Shown: positions 1 through 12,423 of the stretch, piece by piece
How positions within the stretch are numbered: the first letter of the stretch is position 1
How the letters are laid out: every line of letters starts with the position of its first letter
Source of the DNA: Nageia nagi
Taxonomy: Eukaryota > Pinophyta
DNA: 64,000 nt
Assembly (NCBI GenBank): GCA_050084985.1
Contig: JBITNC010000001.1
Coordinates: forward strand, 19,654,001-19,718,000
Direction of reading: 5' to 3'
The notes under the pieces: model-generated
What the model saw: the letters and a program-made list of their open reading frames with translations, nothing else
What the model was told of the DNA's origin: nothing
Database searches by the model: none
Made by a program: the position numbers and the translations under genes

Positions 1-341
1 GCTCATACCTTTTATTATTTTATGCTAGTTTCAATTCAATACATGTCATACATAGATTCTTTGATGTTATTGTCTTTTGCATGTGTGTAGGATTTACAGG
101 TTGTTCATATCAAGGAGAGAAGTAAGCAAATAAAAAACAATGAAGATCTAATACCTTCATTTTGGCAAATGGCATTTGTAAAAGTCCCTTCCAAGGGCAA
201 ATTGTAGTTTGAGCTGAAAATCAATATCAATTTATAATTATAGCATTTCTATCTATTTTACATAATTTGAGGTTTAGTGAAGATTTAAGAATAATTGTAT
301 TTTATGTTATTCTACATTCTAGCTCTATTTTCACTACAACA
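1..341 (+). repeat. Left LTR of element 1, partial (R/U5 end)
   Basis: It matches 16850-17190 base for base except for two transitions (about position 170, aatgg against aacgg, and about 336, actac against actgc). It ends in CA just before the primer binding site. Its U3 part and the 5-bp target duplication are outside the window. Confidence 0.95.
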
Positions 342-344
342 TTT

Positions 345-362
345 TGGCGCTAGAAGGAGGGC
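345..362 (+). other. Primer binding site of element 1
   Basis: TGGCGCTAGAAGGAGGGC begins three bases after the LTR end. The TGG start (complement of a tRNA CCA tail) and the position fit a tRNA primer site. I do not assign the tRNA species. Confidence 0.8.
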
Positions 363-489
363 CCTTCCGTTATTGATAGGGAGGTTTTATGTTAAAAATG
401 ATTTTACCTTTCTGTTATCTAGTTTATTTGAATTTCTCCATATACTGACTTTAAATTTTGTGTTTTGAGCTTTTTAGGAAATCTGTTGC

Positions 490-645
490 AAAAACACCAG
501 CGATTGGAATCAGACACCGATGACTCAAAAGGAATGCTAGCGATTTACAAAGTAATCCAGACTAAATGCCAGTGATTGGAATCGAATGTTGGTGACTCAA
601 AATAAATGCCAACGATCTTTGTTTAAACATTGGCGACTCATACTC
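490..645 (+). repeat. Degenerate minisatellite in the leader of element 1
   Basis: A phrase like 'atgccagtgattggaat' alternates with phrases like 'ttggtgactcaaaa' several times with drift (ccagcgatt, ccgatgact, gctagcgatt, ccagtgatt, ttggtgact, ccaacgatc, ttggcgact). The same words recur at 15755-15870 and inside the right LTR at 16541-16640. Role unknown. Confidence 0.6.
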
Positions 646-879
646 CAGGTCATTTTGCCTCCTTTTGTTATTTCTAAAAATAAAATAAAATATATAATAT
701 GTTGTTAAAATGGAAGGATACTTTTGAATGTGATTCCTTTGCCTAGAATGCATATAAGAATGGGTAGAAAAGATTAAATGCATATTTTTTATTAATTTAC
801 TTTATGTATAATGTTATGTATTTATTTTCATGTTTTAGGTGAAGGGTACATACACATTAATACTTTTTATCTTGTCTAC

Positions 880-1620
880 TTATGCTCTCCCTTTGCGTTT
901 TGTGTGATCTAAGGTGACCAGAATAGACATGATAAGAAGGAGTAATTAATTCTTCTTTTCTTTCACATTCACACTATCATTAATTTGGCTAATTTACCCA
1001 CACATAATGACCTCTTACCAAGTTTTCCCTTACCACTCCATTGGAGGTCGAAGGGATATGTAACTAGTAAGAGGAGGTAATTTACTACACATAATACTTT
1101 CACAATTGGAAGGGGTAAATGAATCACATTAAAAGGAATGAACTTAAGGAAAATAAATTAAGTTTTGGGTAGTGTAAATCATATTAAAAGGTTAATGAAT
1201 TGGAGGGATTCAAATACACTAAGTACTTTCACTTAACAAAGTATGCTCTCACTTTTGCGCTTCAAGCAATCCTAAGTGATCAGAAATAAGTTAAGTGAAA
1301 GAGGTAAAATTTATTCACATTTTATTTGGAAATATATTTCACATTAACACTCTTAAAGATGTCTACCCTTACCACTCCATTGGAGGTTGAAGGGATATGT
1401 GACTCTTGGAGGAGTAATTGAACCTCACTTAATTAATTTATCTACACTTAATGGCTTTTTACTAAGTCTGCTCTTACCACTCCATTGGAGGTCGAAGAGA
1501 TATGTGACTAGTAAGAAGAGGGAATTTATCACATATAAAACTTCCACAGCTGGAAGGAGTTAATGAACATCATTAATAGGATGGATAATGAATCGCATTA
1601 CAATTAAAAAGAACAATGGG
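880..1620 (+). repeat. Interspersed direct repeats in the 5' leader of element 1
   Basis: A block beginning cttaccactccattggaggt, followed by a ggatatgt-type phrase and agtaagaggagg, appears near 1029, 1368 and 1471. A second block beginning tatgctctc, followed by a gtgatc-agaat-type phrase, appears near 881 and 1243. The leader between PBS and gag (363-2230) holds no coding frame that I can support; outside these repeats I see only AT-rich DNA. Confidence 0.65.
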
Positions 1621-2230
1621 GTTTATTAAGGTCAAGATTCATTTAAAATAAACTTTTGATTGCATCACATTAAGATAAGATAAGTAAATGGACATTAATG
1701 TTTGGGAGGGTAGTATGCATAAATGTACTTTACTTATTTAAATGCATTTCATAAGGCCTTAAAGTAATAATTGAACATTAATGAGTTGGATGTCACTACC
1801 AACCATTAATTCTTACTTCTTTGTACCCACCGACATAACACACTTGAAGCCATAGAGCCAGTTACACTTGGAGGTGATGACCAAGGTGACTTTCCTTTAG
1901 GTAGGAGTCAAAAAAGGAGACTCATCTAGAACCAAGCCAAAAGCCATAGAAACTTGTAAACATTACTTAGAATTACCCAACCTACCTTGTTCAACACTTG
2001 ACTAGTCAAAACAAACTAGGAAAATTAAAAAGATTAAAAATGAACAATTCATATCGTTCATTTAACTCAGACATTAAAAATATGTGAAAAGGTTAAGAAG
2101 ATAATCACAACGTTAAGAGTAAGTTTGCATAGAGGATGTTTGTGTATTAAATTATTTTCTCGAAAACATAATATAAAAGATAAAAATAGAGTTTCTTTTT
2201 TACGATGTTTGTTTATAATATCTAAAAAAA

Positions 2231-4680
2231 ATGGTTCAAACTAGAAGTATGACTGCTAAGAAAATATGAAAACATCCATTTGAAATATAAGAAATAGATC
2301 CAGATAATATGGATTTGATAGAGTCTTCGGTTAGGGGCCACCTCCTTTAGATGAATCAGATCCACGGGTAGTTCGTTATGAAAGTAAAGATTGGGATTGG
2401 GGTTATGATCAATCTAGATTGCAAAGACAAAGTATAGAATATCCTATTACCAAGGCTAGAATGCAAGTGTTAGATGAAGAGTTAATTGAAATTCATCATC
2501 ACCTAGCTAATGATAGGGCCATTCCTAAGACGTCTTCTAGTTTACCGGGAGATGTCAAAAAATTAAATCATAGACGTGATAAATTAGAAATGGATGAGGA
2601 TAAATCTCGGGCCAAAACCATAGCGGTACCAGAGACTGAGCCATATAAAGTTAAATATGAAAGAGTCATTCGTCTATTATCAGAGGGTCGAAAGGTTAGT
2701 TCTTTAATCTGAAAAGAGGGATCTTCCTTTTCTCATAAATCTCTCAAATTAGGAAAAAATGAAGTATCAATACCTACGAGTAATTTATCTCAAAGAGCTC
2801 CTTCAATGAAGCAAATGGAAAAATCTTATTCTTTAAAGGGAGGATTACATAGGACATCTAAGATAGAAGAGATACTTTCTTATGAAGAACTAGAAGAACG
2901 ATGATTATATAAAACAAAAGCTAGTCAAAAATTCATGGAAATATATGCTAATGATATTAAAAAGGCCGCAGAGATGCAATATCTTCTAAAGGAAGAAAAT
3001 AGAAAAGTTGATGAATTCATTAAAATTCAAGAACAAGAGAATAAATTAAAAGAAATGGAAGATAAACCTCTTAGAGATAAAAGGAAATTCATAGAACAAG
3101 AACAAGCAAACAAAGAAAGAAATGAATTCCTGGAACAAGAAAAGAAAAGACTTCATAAAGAACATGAGATTCAACTTCATTTACAGGAATTACAACTTAA
3201 AGAATTAGAGAATAAAAAAATAAAAAGGGAACAATATCTACGTATGGAGAAAGAAAAACAAAGACAGTGGGATGAATATCAAAAAATAAAAAATTTGAAA
3301 CCTGAAACTCCTGAAGGAAGTCAAATACAAAGATATCGAGATCCTTACTTAGACAAACAAGAAGCGATGGATAAAGAGATAGCCATTTTATTACAAAAGG
3401 AAATGGATAAAGAACTAGAACTTCAAAAATTATATGATAAATAAAAGTAAGATTCCATTAAAAGTTGGGTTGAACAAACTTAAAATCAAACAAGACAACC
3501 TGATTACAAAGGAAAAGATCTATATGGAAAAGGTATATCCCAAAAACCTCCTAGAATCCCTATTCCGTGATGACATTCACCTCTTAAAATATTGCCTCCA
3601 CCACCATCAGAGTTTCCTTCTGACTATGAGTCTTACACTTTAAGATCAATTTTAGAAAAGGATCTGAATACTCGAAGATATCATAGACACACTCAAGGTC
3701 ATAGAACCGATAAAGAATTAGAAGACTTTATGAAGGATTTTATAAATCAAGAAATGAATGTTCAAGGACTTCAAAAGTTAAATTATAAAAATATTTGCAA
3801 TGAAACTATTCATCCAAGTGTTCAAAAAAAGAAACTACCATATAGGTTTGAATTTCCAAAAATAGAATCATTTAAAGGAAGAGAAGACCCTAAAGAACAT
3901 TTGATAAAATTTACATTTTCTAGCTATCAGATAGCCAATGATGACTCATTAATGTTACGTATATTTCCTATGACACTCGTAGGTCAAACTTTAGATTGGT
4001 ATAATAGTTTACCTATGCATAGTTTATATACATTCGAACAATTGGCTAATCAATTTCTTGAAAATTTTAGAATCAATATTAAAGAAAGATCTTCAATTAC
4101 TAATCTTACAAGATTACAACAGTTTCCTAATGAAACTATACAAGATTACATCTCAAGATGGCAGACTATACTCACTAGTATGCCTTATACAATACCATAA
4201 GAAGAATTGGTTAAATTATTTAGTCAAAGTTGTGTAAGACCAATAGCTAGTGTTCTCCAACTTCAACAACATAAAACTTTTGAAGAAGCTATTGCTCAGG
4301 TAGTAGTTATAGAAAGAGTTAAAATTCAAGATGGAGAACTAAAGCTCAAGAAAAAAGAATACAAAAAGGGTAATCAATATGAAAATAGTACTAAACAACC
4401 ACAAAATAATCAAATAGCTATGATAAAAAATTATGGTCAAGCTTCAAAAATTGAAGAAAATGTTGAACCTAAGCCTAAAAGAAATTTTACCCCATTATCA
4501 GAACCATTAGCCGAAATACTTAAAAAATTATGTGATAATGGTATGATTAAATTACCTGATATAAAACCTAAAAATCCTAATGCTAAATGAAGCAAATGGT
4601 ATAAGGAAAATCAATTTTGTGCTTATCATAGGCAAAAAGGACATAATACAAATAAATGTCGAACTTTACAACATAAAATT
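2231..4680 (+). pseudogene. gag: Gag of element 1, broken (coiled-coil N part, gag domain, zinc motif)
   Basis: Gag coats and packages element RNA. A possible start is ATG 2231, with a frame change near 2330; from about 2340 to 4680 one frame runs on with several stops (2710s, 2901, 3442, 3448, 4198, 4588). Residues from 2935 to 3444 are rich in E, K and Q in a heptad-like pattern, which predicts a long coiled coil. The retrotransposon gag domain is at 3840-4330, with motifs such as FPKIESFKGREDPKEHL and LDWYNSLP. A C-X2-H-X4-H-X4-C motif at 4618-4659 (CAYHRQKGHNTNKC) is the nucleic-acid-binding motif typical of Tat gag. Most stops are one transition away from CGA, CAA or CAG. Confidence 0.9.
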
Positions 4681-5199
4681 CAAGACTTGATAGATAGTCA
4701 AAAAATAGATGTGGATAATCCTATTGTGCCTTCGAATCAAAATTTAGGGATATATCAAAACCCTTTACCATCACATCAGGCTAACAATGTAGCAACCATC
4801 CCAAACCAAATGAACTATACATGGAATAATAAGGATACACCATTTATAGGAACTATAGATGATTCAATACATATGATTGGTATAGCCACAAGAGCACAAC
4901 AATATTATAATAAATAGGATAATCCATGAAAAAATCAATCGATATCAAACCCAATTAATATACAACCTATACCTCCTCCACAACAACCTAAAGTTTCGAT
5001 AAAAGGTGCTCTTCAACGATAATTAAAAATGTCTCTAGTTAAGATGACCTTATTTGAATTATTACAATAGTCTAAGAGTTATAAGGAAGCTATGAATCAA
5101 ATTCTATAAGAAATTCAAGTGGATATTAGTAACCCCTATAATTTTATTTCAATAGTTGAAAGCTTGAGGATATCTCAACAACCTAGCATCACCTTCTAC

Positions 5200-6065
5200 G
5201 AATAAGAAAAATTAAATAATGATGGACCAGGCGGACTTGATCCACCTTTACATATAATTGGTAAAGTAGATGGGAAATTATTTAAGAGAATTCTGATAGA
5301 TGAAGATTCATCTATAAATATAATTTCAGATGCTGCATACAAAAATTTGAATTTATCAGATTCACTTATCTTAGCTCCTTTACAAATCAGGGCATTTAAT
5401 GATGCAGTGTGTTCAACTTTGGGATCAATAGTGCTACCGATTATAGTAGGGGCTAAAACCATTCAAACCTTATTACATATAATTGAAGGAAATATTATAC
5501 AATACAACGTTCTTTTAGGATGTCCATGGATTAGAGAAATGCAATGTGTTCTATCAACTTATCATGGATGTTTAAATACATCTACAAAGATAAAGTTCAT
5601 TGTGTGTTTAAAGATCCAGATCCTTATTCACATTGTAATTTAATTTTTGATCCAAATAAAGTGACCTTACCATCTCCTAATTTATCAACCATATTAATGA
5701 ATAAAAATGTGAATCAATCTGAAGTCATAAAAGGAAAAAGTGACATAGCTATACAAGATAAAGATACTTGGAAAAAAGTTGCTAAAACTTTAGATGAAAA
5801 ATATGGAACTTCTTCATCAAAACAAGTAAATACTACATCTAATAATGACTCATCCAATGTATATCCATTAAAAATTAAATTAATGGATTTAGGGATGGGA
5901 GAATATGATGTTGTATTTAATATACCTTCATCACAAGAAATGGAAGATTATCTAAATCACCTAGTGTAATTGGACAAATAGTACCTTTAGGAGAAGTACC
6001 TAATCAGGCAATGTTTATCTATGCAAGGATAGTAGATCTTGTGTCAAAAATACCCAAATCAAACA
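5200..6065 (+). pseudogene. Aspartic protease and following linker of element 1, broken
   Basis: Retroviral-type aspartic protease cuts the Gag-Pol polyprotein. The active-site region reads LIDEDSSINIISDA with the Asp codon at 5299-5301; Tat proteases usually show a D-x-x-S-S pattern here, so the glycine-like position is changed. A second conserved block, YNVLLGCPWIREM, lies near 5510. The frame shifts by one base near 5580, continues with HCVFKDPDPYSHCN, then moves again near 5970 and 6065. From 4687 to 5199 the same gag frame continues as a low-similarity linker with several stops. Confidence 0.85.
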
Positions 6066-8105
6066 TATGAAGGAAATTTCAATAATGATATGAAATATTT
6101 ATCACCATGTTCAAGAACATTTTTCTTAAACTATTTTAACAAATGTAATTGGCAAGGACGAGGATTGGGTCGATATGAACAGGGTCCATGAGAGATAATT
6201 GAATTACAATACCAAGATCCTACTGATAAAAGTGGATTAGGTTATCAAAATGAATATAAAAATCTTGCTAAATTAGAAAATTTAGATTATAATGAAGAAA
6301 TTTTAGAGAAAGAATCCATAGTAGAAGAAATTATTGATATAAGAGAAGAACAATTAAGTGAAATGGATGTCTTAGAAGGTGTCGAAACGCTCTTTATTAA
6401 TAATATTGAGCCACCCTGGAATCATTCGTGTTTACCAAGTGATATACAAGAAAAAATAAATAAAAATGCTAAATCATCAATCATTCCATATTCAGATATA
6501 CCATCAATAAATATGGTTACAATAAAAGAGAATGATATTGAAGATCAAAATAATGAACAAATAGATGAAGTTAACGAAAATCAAAATTTAATTAAAATAA
6601 TAGCCAATACTTCTACAGATGAAGTAATTGCTGATTTCTCTCTTATATCATCTAATCCTTTGGTACATGAATTCAAAAACGTAGATCACATATTTGGTTC
6701 CTATGAAAATCAAGTATGCACGAATGAACAAACTCAAGAATATGATAAAGAATATAGTGTTAACGATAATGGTTGGATACCAGTAGCAAATCAATTGGAA
6801 TAAGGGTCGCATATGCTTACTGAAAAGGTATTAGAAATAAATATTAGTAATGATCCTCAAAATCCTAAAATTATTCAATTAGGAGAAAACCTCACGGAAA
6901 ATGAATAAGAAGAAATTATAACTTTATTAAAAGAACGAGAAAAGGTATTTGCATGGTCATATGCAGACATGCCTAGAATAGATCCTAAATTGGTAGTACA
7001 CAATTTAGCATTAAAGCCTGATGCTAAACCTGTTAAACAAAGATTACATAAAATGCATCCTACTATAGCATTAATGGTAAAAGAAGAATTTCAAAAATTA
7101 TTAAAAGCTAAATTTATACAACCTATAGATTATTTAGATTAGATATCTAATATGGTACCTATGAAAAAACCAAGTGGAAAAATAAGAATATGCACAGATT
7201 TTTATGATCTTAACAAAGCTTGTCCTAAAGATGATTTCCCTCTACCTAGCATTGATAGTCTGGTAGACTCCACAGCAGGACATGATATGTTGTCATTAAT
7301 GGATGGGTTTTCTGGTTATAATCAAATAAAAATAGCTACTGAAGATCAACATAAAATGGCTTTTATAACTCCTTGGGGTACCTTTTGTTATAAAGTTATG
7401 CCTTTTGGATTAAAAAATGCTGCGGTGACTTATCAAAGGGCTATGACTTATATATTCCATGATTATATGCATGACATAGTAGAAGATTATGTCGATGATT
7501 TGTTGGTTAGATCTAAATATCGAGTAGATCATGGAAAAGACCTAATTAAATTCTTAGATAGATTATTAGAACATAAAGTAAGATTAAATCCAAAAAAATG
7601 CATTTTTGATGTAACTTCAGGAAAACTATTAGGATTTATTGTGTCCCGATGAGGAATTGAAATAGATCCTAGTAAAGTGAAGGTAATAGTAGACATGCCA
7701 CCTCCTGCAAATCTAAAACAATTACAAAGTTTATAGGGTAAGTTACAAGCCATTAGAAGGTTTATAGCTCAACTTTTTGATAAATGTAAACCATTTACAA
7801 AATTATTAAAAAAGGAAGTAGAATATCATTGGGGCAAAGAGCAACAAGATGCATTCGATGAAATTAAAAGATATTTATTATCTTCTCCTATCTTAAGTCC
7901 ACCAAGAAAAGATGTACCCTTTCTCTTATATATTTTAGCTACTGAAACTACCTTAGGGACAATGCTTGCTCAAAAGAATGAACACAATAAAGAGCAAGCT
8001 ATATATTATTTGAGTAGAACCCTAGTGAACTACGAGATTAAGTATATATATTTGGAAAAATTATGTCTTGCTATCATTTTTGCTACCAAAAAACTTTGAC
8101 ATTAT
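6066..8105 (+). pseudogene. Reverse transcriptase and RNase H of element 1, broken
   Basis: RT copies element RNA into DNA and RNase H removes the RNA strand. A G-patch-like stretch, NWQGRGLGRYEQGP, lies near 6150. An acidic linker follows to about 6800. RT motifs in one frame: KPSGKIRICTDFYDLNKACP, LMDGFSGYNQI, FCYKVMPFGLKNA and the catalytic YVDD at 7488-7499. RNase H follows around 7840-8100 (LYILATETTLGTMLAQ, YYLSRTL). Stops at 6189, 6801, 6906, 7140, 7650, 7734 and 8097 interrupt one otherwise continuous frame. Each can come from a single C-to-T change on one strand (CGA to TGA, CAG to TAG, CAA to TAA, TGG to TAG). Confidence 0.93.
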
Positions 8106-8960
8106 ATGCTAAATCATACAACATATGTCATCTCTAAAGTGGATCCGTTGAAATATATGATGAATAAAACCTATCAAAATTCAAGAACTGCAAAGTGGAT
8201 AATGCACTTAACCGAATTTGATTTACATTTTATTGGACAAAAGTCAATAAAAGGACAAGTAATTACTAATTATCTCGCTAATGCTCCATTTAAAGATAAT
8301 AAACCCCTTGTCATTGAATTACCTGATGATGGGGTGTTTCAATTAGATGAAATTCAAATACCTGTAGAACCTAAAGATGATTGGGATATGACAATACACT
8401 TTGATGGTTCTCGATGTGAACAAGGTGGTGGAGCAGGTGTTGTATTTATAACCCTGCAAGGGATCCCTATACCATATTCATTTAAATTAAAATTTCCTTG
8501 TACTAATAATAATGCAGAATATGAAGCTTTGATATTAGCATTAAAAACTACTATTAAATTAAAACTTAAAAGAATTAAGATTATTGGAGATTCTATACTC
8601 ATCGTAAATCAAGTGAAAGGAATCTACCAATGTAAAGAACCTTTACTTCAAAAGTATAAAGCGTTAGTTGAGAAATTATTAAAATATTTTGACCAATTTA
8701 GTATAGAAGCGGCACCAAGATCATCTAATAGATTTATAGATGCTATGGCTTCTATTGGATCTCTTATCCCAGAAGATCCTAAAAAATCCTCAATTCAAGT
8801 TGAAATAATTCAATTGTCTCAATCATCATTACAACAGGAAGATGAAGAAAAAAGTGTATTAAATATTGACGTAACTGATAAAGATAATTGGTACAAAGAA
8901 TTGACAAATTTTTTAAAATTTGGAACTCTTCCTACAAATCTTAATAAATCATCGCGATGA
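8106..8960 (+). pseudogene. Archaeal-type second RNase H (aRNH) segment of element 1
   Basis: This 284-codon stretch is open. After the tail of the first RNase H (WIMHLTEFDLHFIGQKSIKG) comes a complete aRNH: HFDGSRCEQGGGAGVVF with the first catalytic Asp near 8403, NNNAEYEALILAL with the catalytic Glu, GDSILIVNQVKG with another Asp, and PRSSNRFIDAMAS near the end. In family knowledge this extra RNase H, acquired by Tat elements, sits exactly between RNase H and integrase. It is the best preserved stretch of this pol. Confidence 0.93.
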
Positions 8961-10148
8961 GCTTATAAAATCAAAGCAACTAAATATTGTTTGATAGGGG
9001 ATATCTTGCATCGATGAAATTTCAATGGTATTTTACTCAGATGTCTTGAATGGAATGATATTAAAAAAGCTATATCCTCCGCCCATGATGGAACATGTGG
9101 AGGACATTTTAATGGTGTTGCGATTGTGAAATGATTAATAGGAATGGGGTATTATTGGCCAACTATGGAAATGGATTGTTGTGAATATGTTAAAAAATGT
9201 TTTAAATGTCAACAATACACTCATTTATTTTCACAACCATCTCAAGAACTACATCCTATACAATCACTTTGGCCATTCTCTAAATGGGCATTTGATTTAA
9301 TAGGACAAATTACACCTACATCTGCTGGTGGACACAAGTTCATCATTACAACAATTGAATATTTTACCAAATGGGTAGAGGCTATTCCCATGACTTCTAC
9401 CACTGGTTCACGAATTGCTGAATTTATAGAAAATTATATTATATGTAGATTCGACATACTGAACCAATTAATTATGGATAATGGAAAGAATTTTAAAAAT
9501 AAGGATGTAAAACAAATATGTGATAAGTATAAGATTAAACAAAGTTTTTCCACTCCATATTATCCACAAGGCAATGGACAGGAAGAAGCTACTAATAAAA
9601 CTATTCGAAACATCTTAGTAAAAATAGTAAATGATTCTCATAGAGATTGGCATATGCAAATACTAAAAGCCTTATGGGCTTATCATACCAATGTACGCAC
9701 TCCTATTGGGGCAACACCATTCTCTTTAGTATATGGAACAAAAGCCATCCTACCCATAGAACTTGAGATACCATCCCTTAGAGTAAATCTAAGTGAGCAA
9801 AATTCCGATGAAGAAGCAAGACAGACTCGCTTAGATCAATTGTTACTTTTAGATGAAAAATGTATTAATGCTTTAGAGCATATGCATGTTTATTAGAAGA
9901 GGATAAAATGAGCTTTTGATAAAAGGGCTCTAATTCATGAGTTCAAAATAGGTGATTTGGTTTTAAAAGAAAATCAATAAACTGCATGAATAGAATGATA
10001 GCTTAGAGATAAGTTTGCTCCAAATTGGTTAGGACCATATATAATTAAGAAAAAATTTGGTAAAGGAACTTATCATTTATCAGACTTAGAAGGAAATGAA
10101 GAGCGTGAACCTATAAATATCATGCATCTTTGACCCTTCTATACATAA
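8961..10148 (+). pseudogene. Integrase of element 1, lightly broken
   Basis: Integrase joins element DNA to a new site. The zinc-binding part reads AHDGTCGGHF, then CFKCQQYTHL near 9200. The DDE core has WAFDLIGQITP (first Asp), LIMDNGKNFKN (second Asp) and GNGQEEATNKTI (Glu), with the usual spacing. The C-terminal GPYIIKKKFGKGTYHLSD lies near 10040. The stretch 9144-9896 is open for 250 codons. Stops flank it at 8958, 9132, 9894 and 10131. The natural end is probably the TAA at 10146-10148, because TGA at 10131 looks like a mutated CGA. Confidence 0.92.
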
Positions 10149-10289
10149 AAAAAAAATGTACATTAGTCTTATTTTATTTTATTTTATTATTGAAATAATA
10201 AATAAATAAAAGTATTGATATTTGTCAAGTGTTAATGATTAAAATAGAAAAGGATGAATCTGGTAAAGGAATCTGCTGAAGGTAGCATA

Positions 10290-11465
10290 ATGACACCATA
10301 AGTACGATTTCCACCACTAAGATATCCAGGTGATCTAGCATTAACATATTTAAAACATGGATTTGATTTTAATCTCTTAAATTATTTATGATTGACTATT
10401 GATGAACAATTTGAAAGAACATATCATATGTTTTATGGTATAAATCATGGTTGGGAAGTCACTTTTTGTGGATACAAAGTAAGCATTATTTTAGATCCAC
10501 AAATCTATTTCACCCATATGGAAAGAATATCATAAGAAATAATAGCTTTCTGCCTACAATGGCCTTATGGAATACCAAGAATCGTCATAAATTGCCAATT
10601 AACTGAGTATTCACTCCTTTTAGCTAGGCTGAAATACATTAAATAATTAACCAAAAGCCTAGAATGGATGGATGAACTTTTACATTATTTACCTCATCAA
10701 AGGGTAATTTATGATTTTTCAAATACTTTTGTGGCTTTTCCTCCTAGAACGTTACAACAACAATATAGGCAAACTCATAGATTTTCTCGCATGCAAATGC
10801 GACATACAATTTGGAAATGAAAGTTGGAGAAAAGGCAAGCTTGTCGTATTATCGAACTTACAACGATGAATCAAATAAGGGTTAGAAATGAGATTATTGA
10901 AAAACTATCAAAAGGACATAGAGTGCGGAATAATGGAAGTTATCTTCCAGGATTTGAAAGTAGGTATGACAAAGATATCTTTATGAAAGTTATTCATAAT
11001 GTTCCTACTCCTTTGTATTCAAATATCTTTTCCATGCCTCTTGAAATACAACAAAAAATGGCCATGACGTTCTATGATGCATGCGAATCATACGGTTGGG
11101 ATGTCAAAGTAAATGGATATCAAGTTATTGTTTGTATCAATGCATTTGAGTTATGGTGTTCTCCTAACTCAGAATATGATTTAATGATATATTTCTATCT
11201 TCTGTGGCCTATAGAAAAGCCCAAAATAATAGTTGATTGTACTCACAACCTGAATTTAAAACATCGAGAACAAATCATCTCTATCACTCAAACCGTAACA
11301 TTCGAACACTTAGATTATTGTATTCCAGAAATCTATCATAATCAAGTGGTATTAGATTTTAGTTTTTTGTTTAGTTCAACACATTATTCATTTAATCCTG
11401 ATGCAATACAAACTCGATTTGAACACGTCATGAATAGATTCCCTAGAAAAATTATAAAATCCTAA
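10290..11465 (+). pseudogene. Unrecognised sense ORF after integrase, two diverged copies of one domain
   Basis: From ATG 10290 one frame runs to TAA 11463 with only five internal stops (first 10299, then 10389, last 10818); the last 213 codons are open. The protein holds two related halves. Half A (about 10330-10780) has GWEVTFCGYKVSIILD, QWPYGIPRIVINC and RVIYDFSNTF. Half B (about 10970-11440) has GWDVKVNGYQVIVCIN, LWPIEKPKIIVDC and QVVLDFSFLF, in the same order and spacing. I do not recognise the domain. It lies where some plant gypsy elements carry an extra or envelope-like ORF, but I see no signal peptide or membrane segment, so I propose no function. Confidence 0.7.
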
Positions 11466-11958
11466 AAAATTAAAAATTATAAAATCCTAAAAAATTGAAA
11501 ACTATAAAACACATAAAAATTATAAAATATACCTAGATGGAAACATCTAGAGGTCACTTGGCAATTGGGTGCCCTGCCCTTGTATAATGTGAATATATGT
11601 TGCATGTCATTATAAAAGTGATTATCTAGTAAACGTGTAATGTGTGAAAAGGTCATTTTAGAATAATCTCCTTGTTATCACTACATTCAATTTGTCCTTT
11701 CTTTTATAAAGAAATGATATACCATAGATGATAGAAAAACATAAAGTTTGTGATTGAAGGAAAATCCATAAACTCCAAACACTTACAACATTAAGAAATT
11801 CTAAGAGAATTTGAATGAAATCATTCTAAGAGACATTAAGAGTGAAAGTTATGCATCTATCCTATTATTTGCTTCATCTCGAACCCAAGAATCATTTGAT
11901 AGTTACTAAAAAAAAAAATTGCTACATTATATCAATGATTCTAGGGTGATTACAATAT

Positions 11959-12062
11959 CCTCTACTGGGGCTATGGACGCCTGACTGGCAGTAGAGCAAG
12001 GTTGTAGCAAGATCGAGGGGTTAATCCTCATCGGGGCTATGGACACCTGTCTAGTAATGAGG
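11959..12062. other. Two related stem-loops with a conserved loop
   Basis: Stem 1 pairs CTCTACTG (11960-11967) with CAGTAGAG (11989-11996). Stem 2 pairs CCTCAT (12026-12031) with ATGAGG (12057-12062). The loops share GGGGCTATGGAC, then gCCTG or aCCTG, while the stems differ in sequence but still pair. This suggests a duplicated RNA or DNA structure kept by compensating changes. Confidence 0.6.
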
Positions 12063-12423
12063 CATACCTTACGAGTGGTGATATGTCCATTTTGGTTAGC
12101 AACCTTCTTTCCTATAGACCTCTATACGTTTCATACGGATAGTCTAGCTTATTAATGTCTCTAGGATATTTCATCTCAAATGATCTAAGAAGGGAAATGA
12201 ATCTCACTACACACACTGGAGTTTATAGATTTTTTATCAACATATAATGATATTTTTTGATATCCTCTTAGGTTGTTAAATCTTGAGATAAAGAAAGATA
12301 AGGTAGATGTTATCATAACTTGGTTATTAATCCAAAATTACCTAATCTTTTGTCATGATTTGTAATTTGTTTGTGTTTAAAATCATTTGTGTCATTTTGT
12401 TAAACCCATTCCTTTTGAAAATA

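Noticed and set aside
345-362. Naming the tRNA that primes element 1
   Set aside because: The complement does not match a tRNA end I can recall with certainty, so no species is given.
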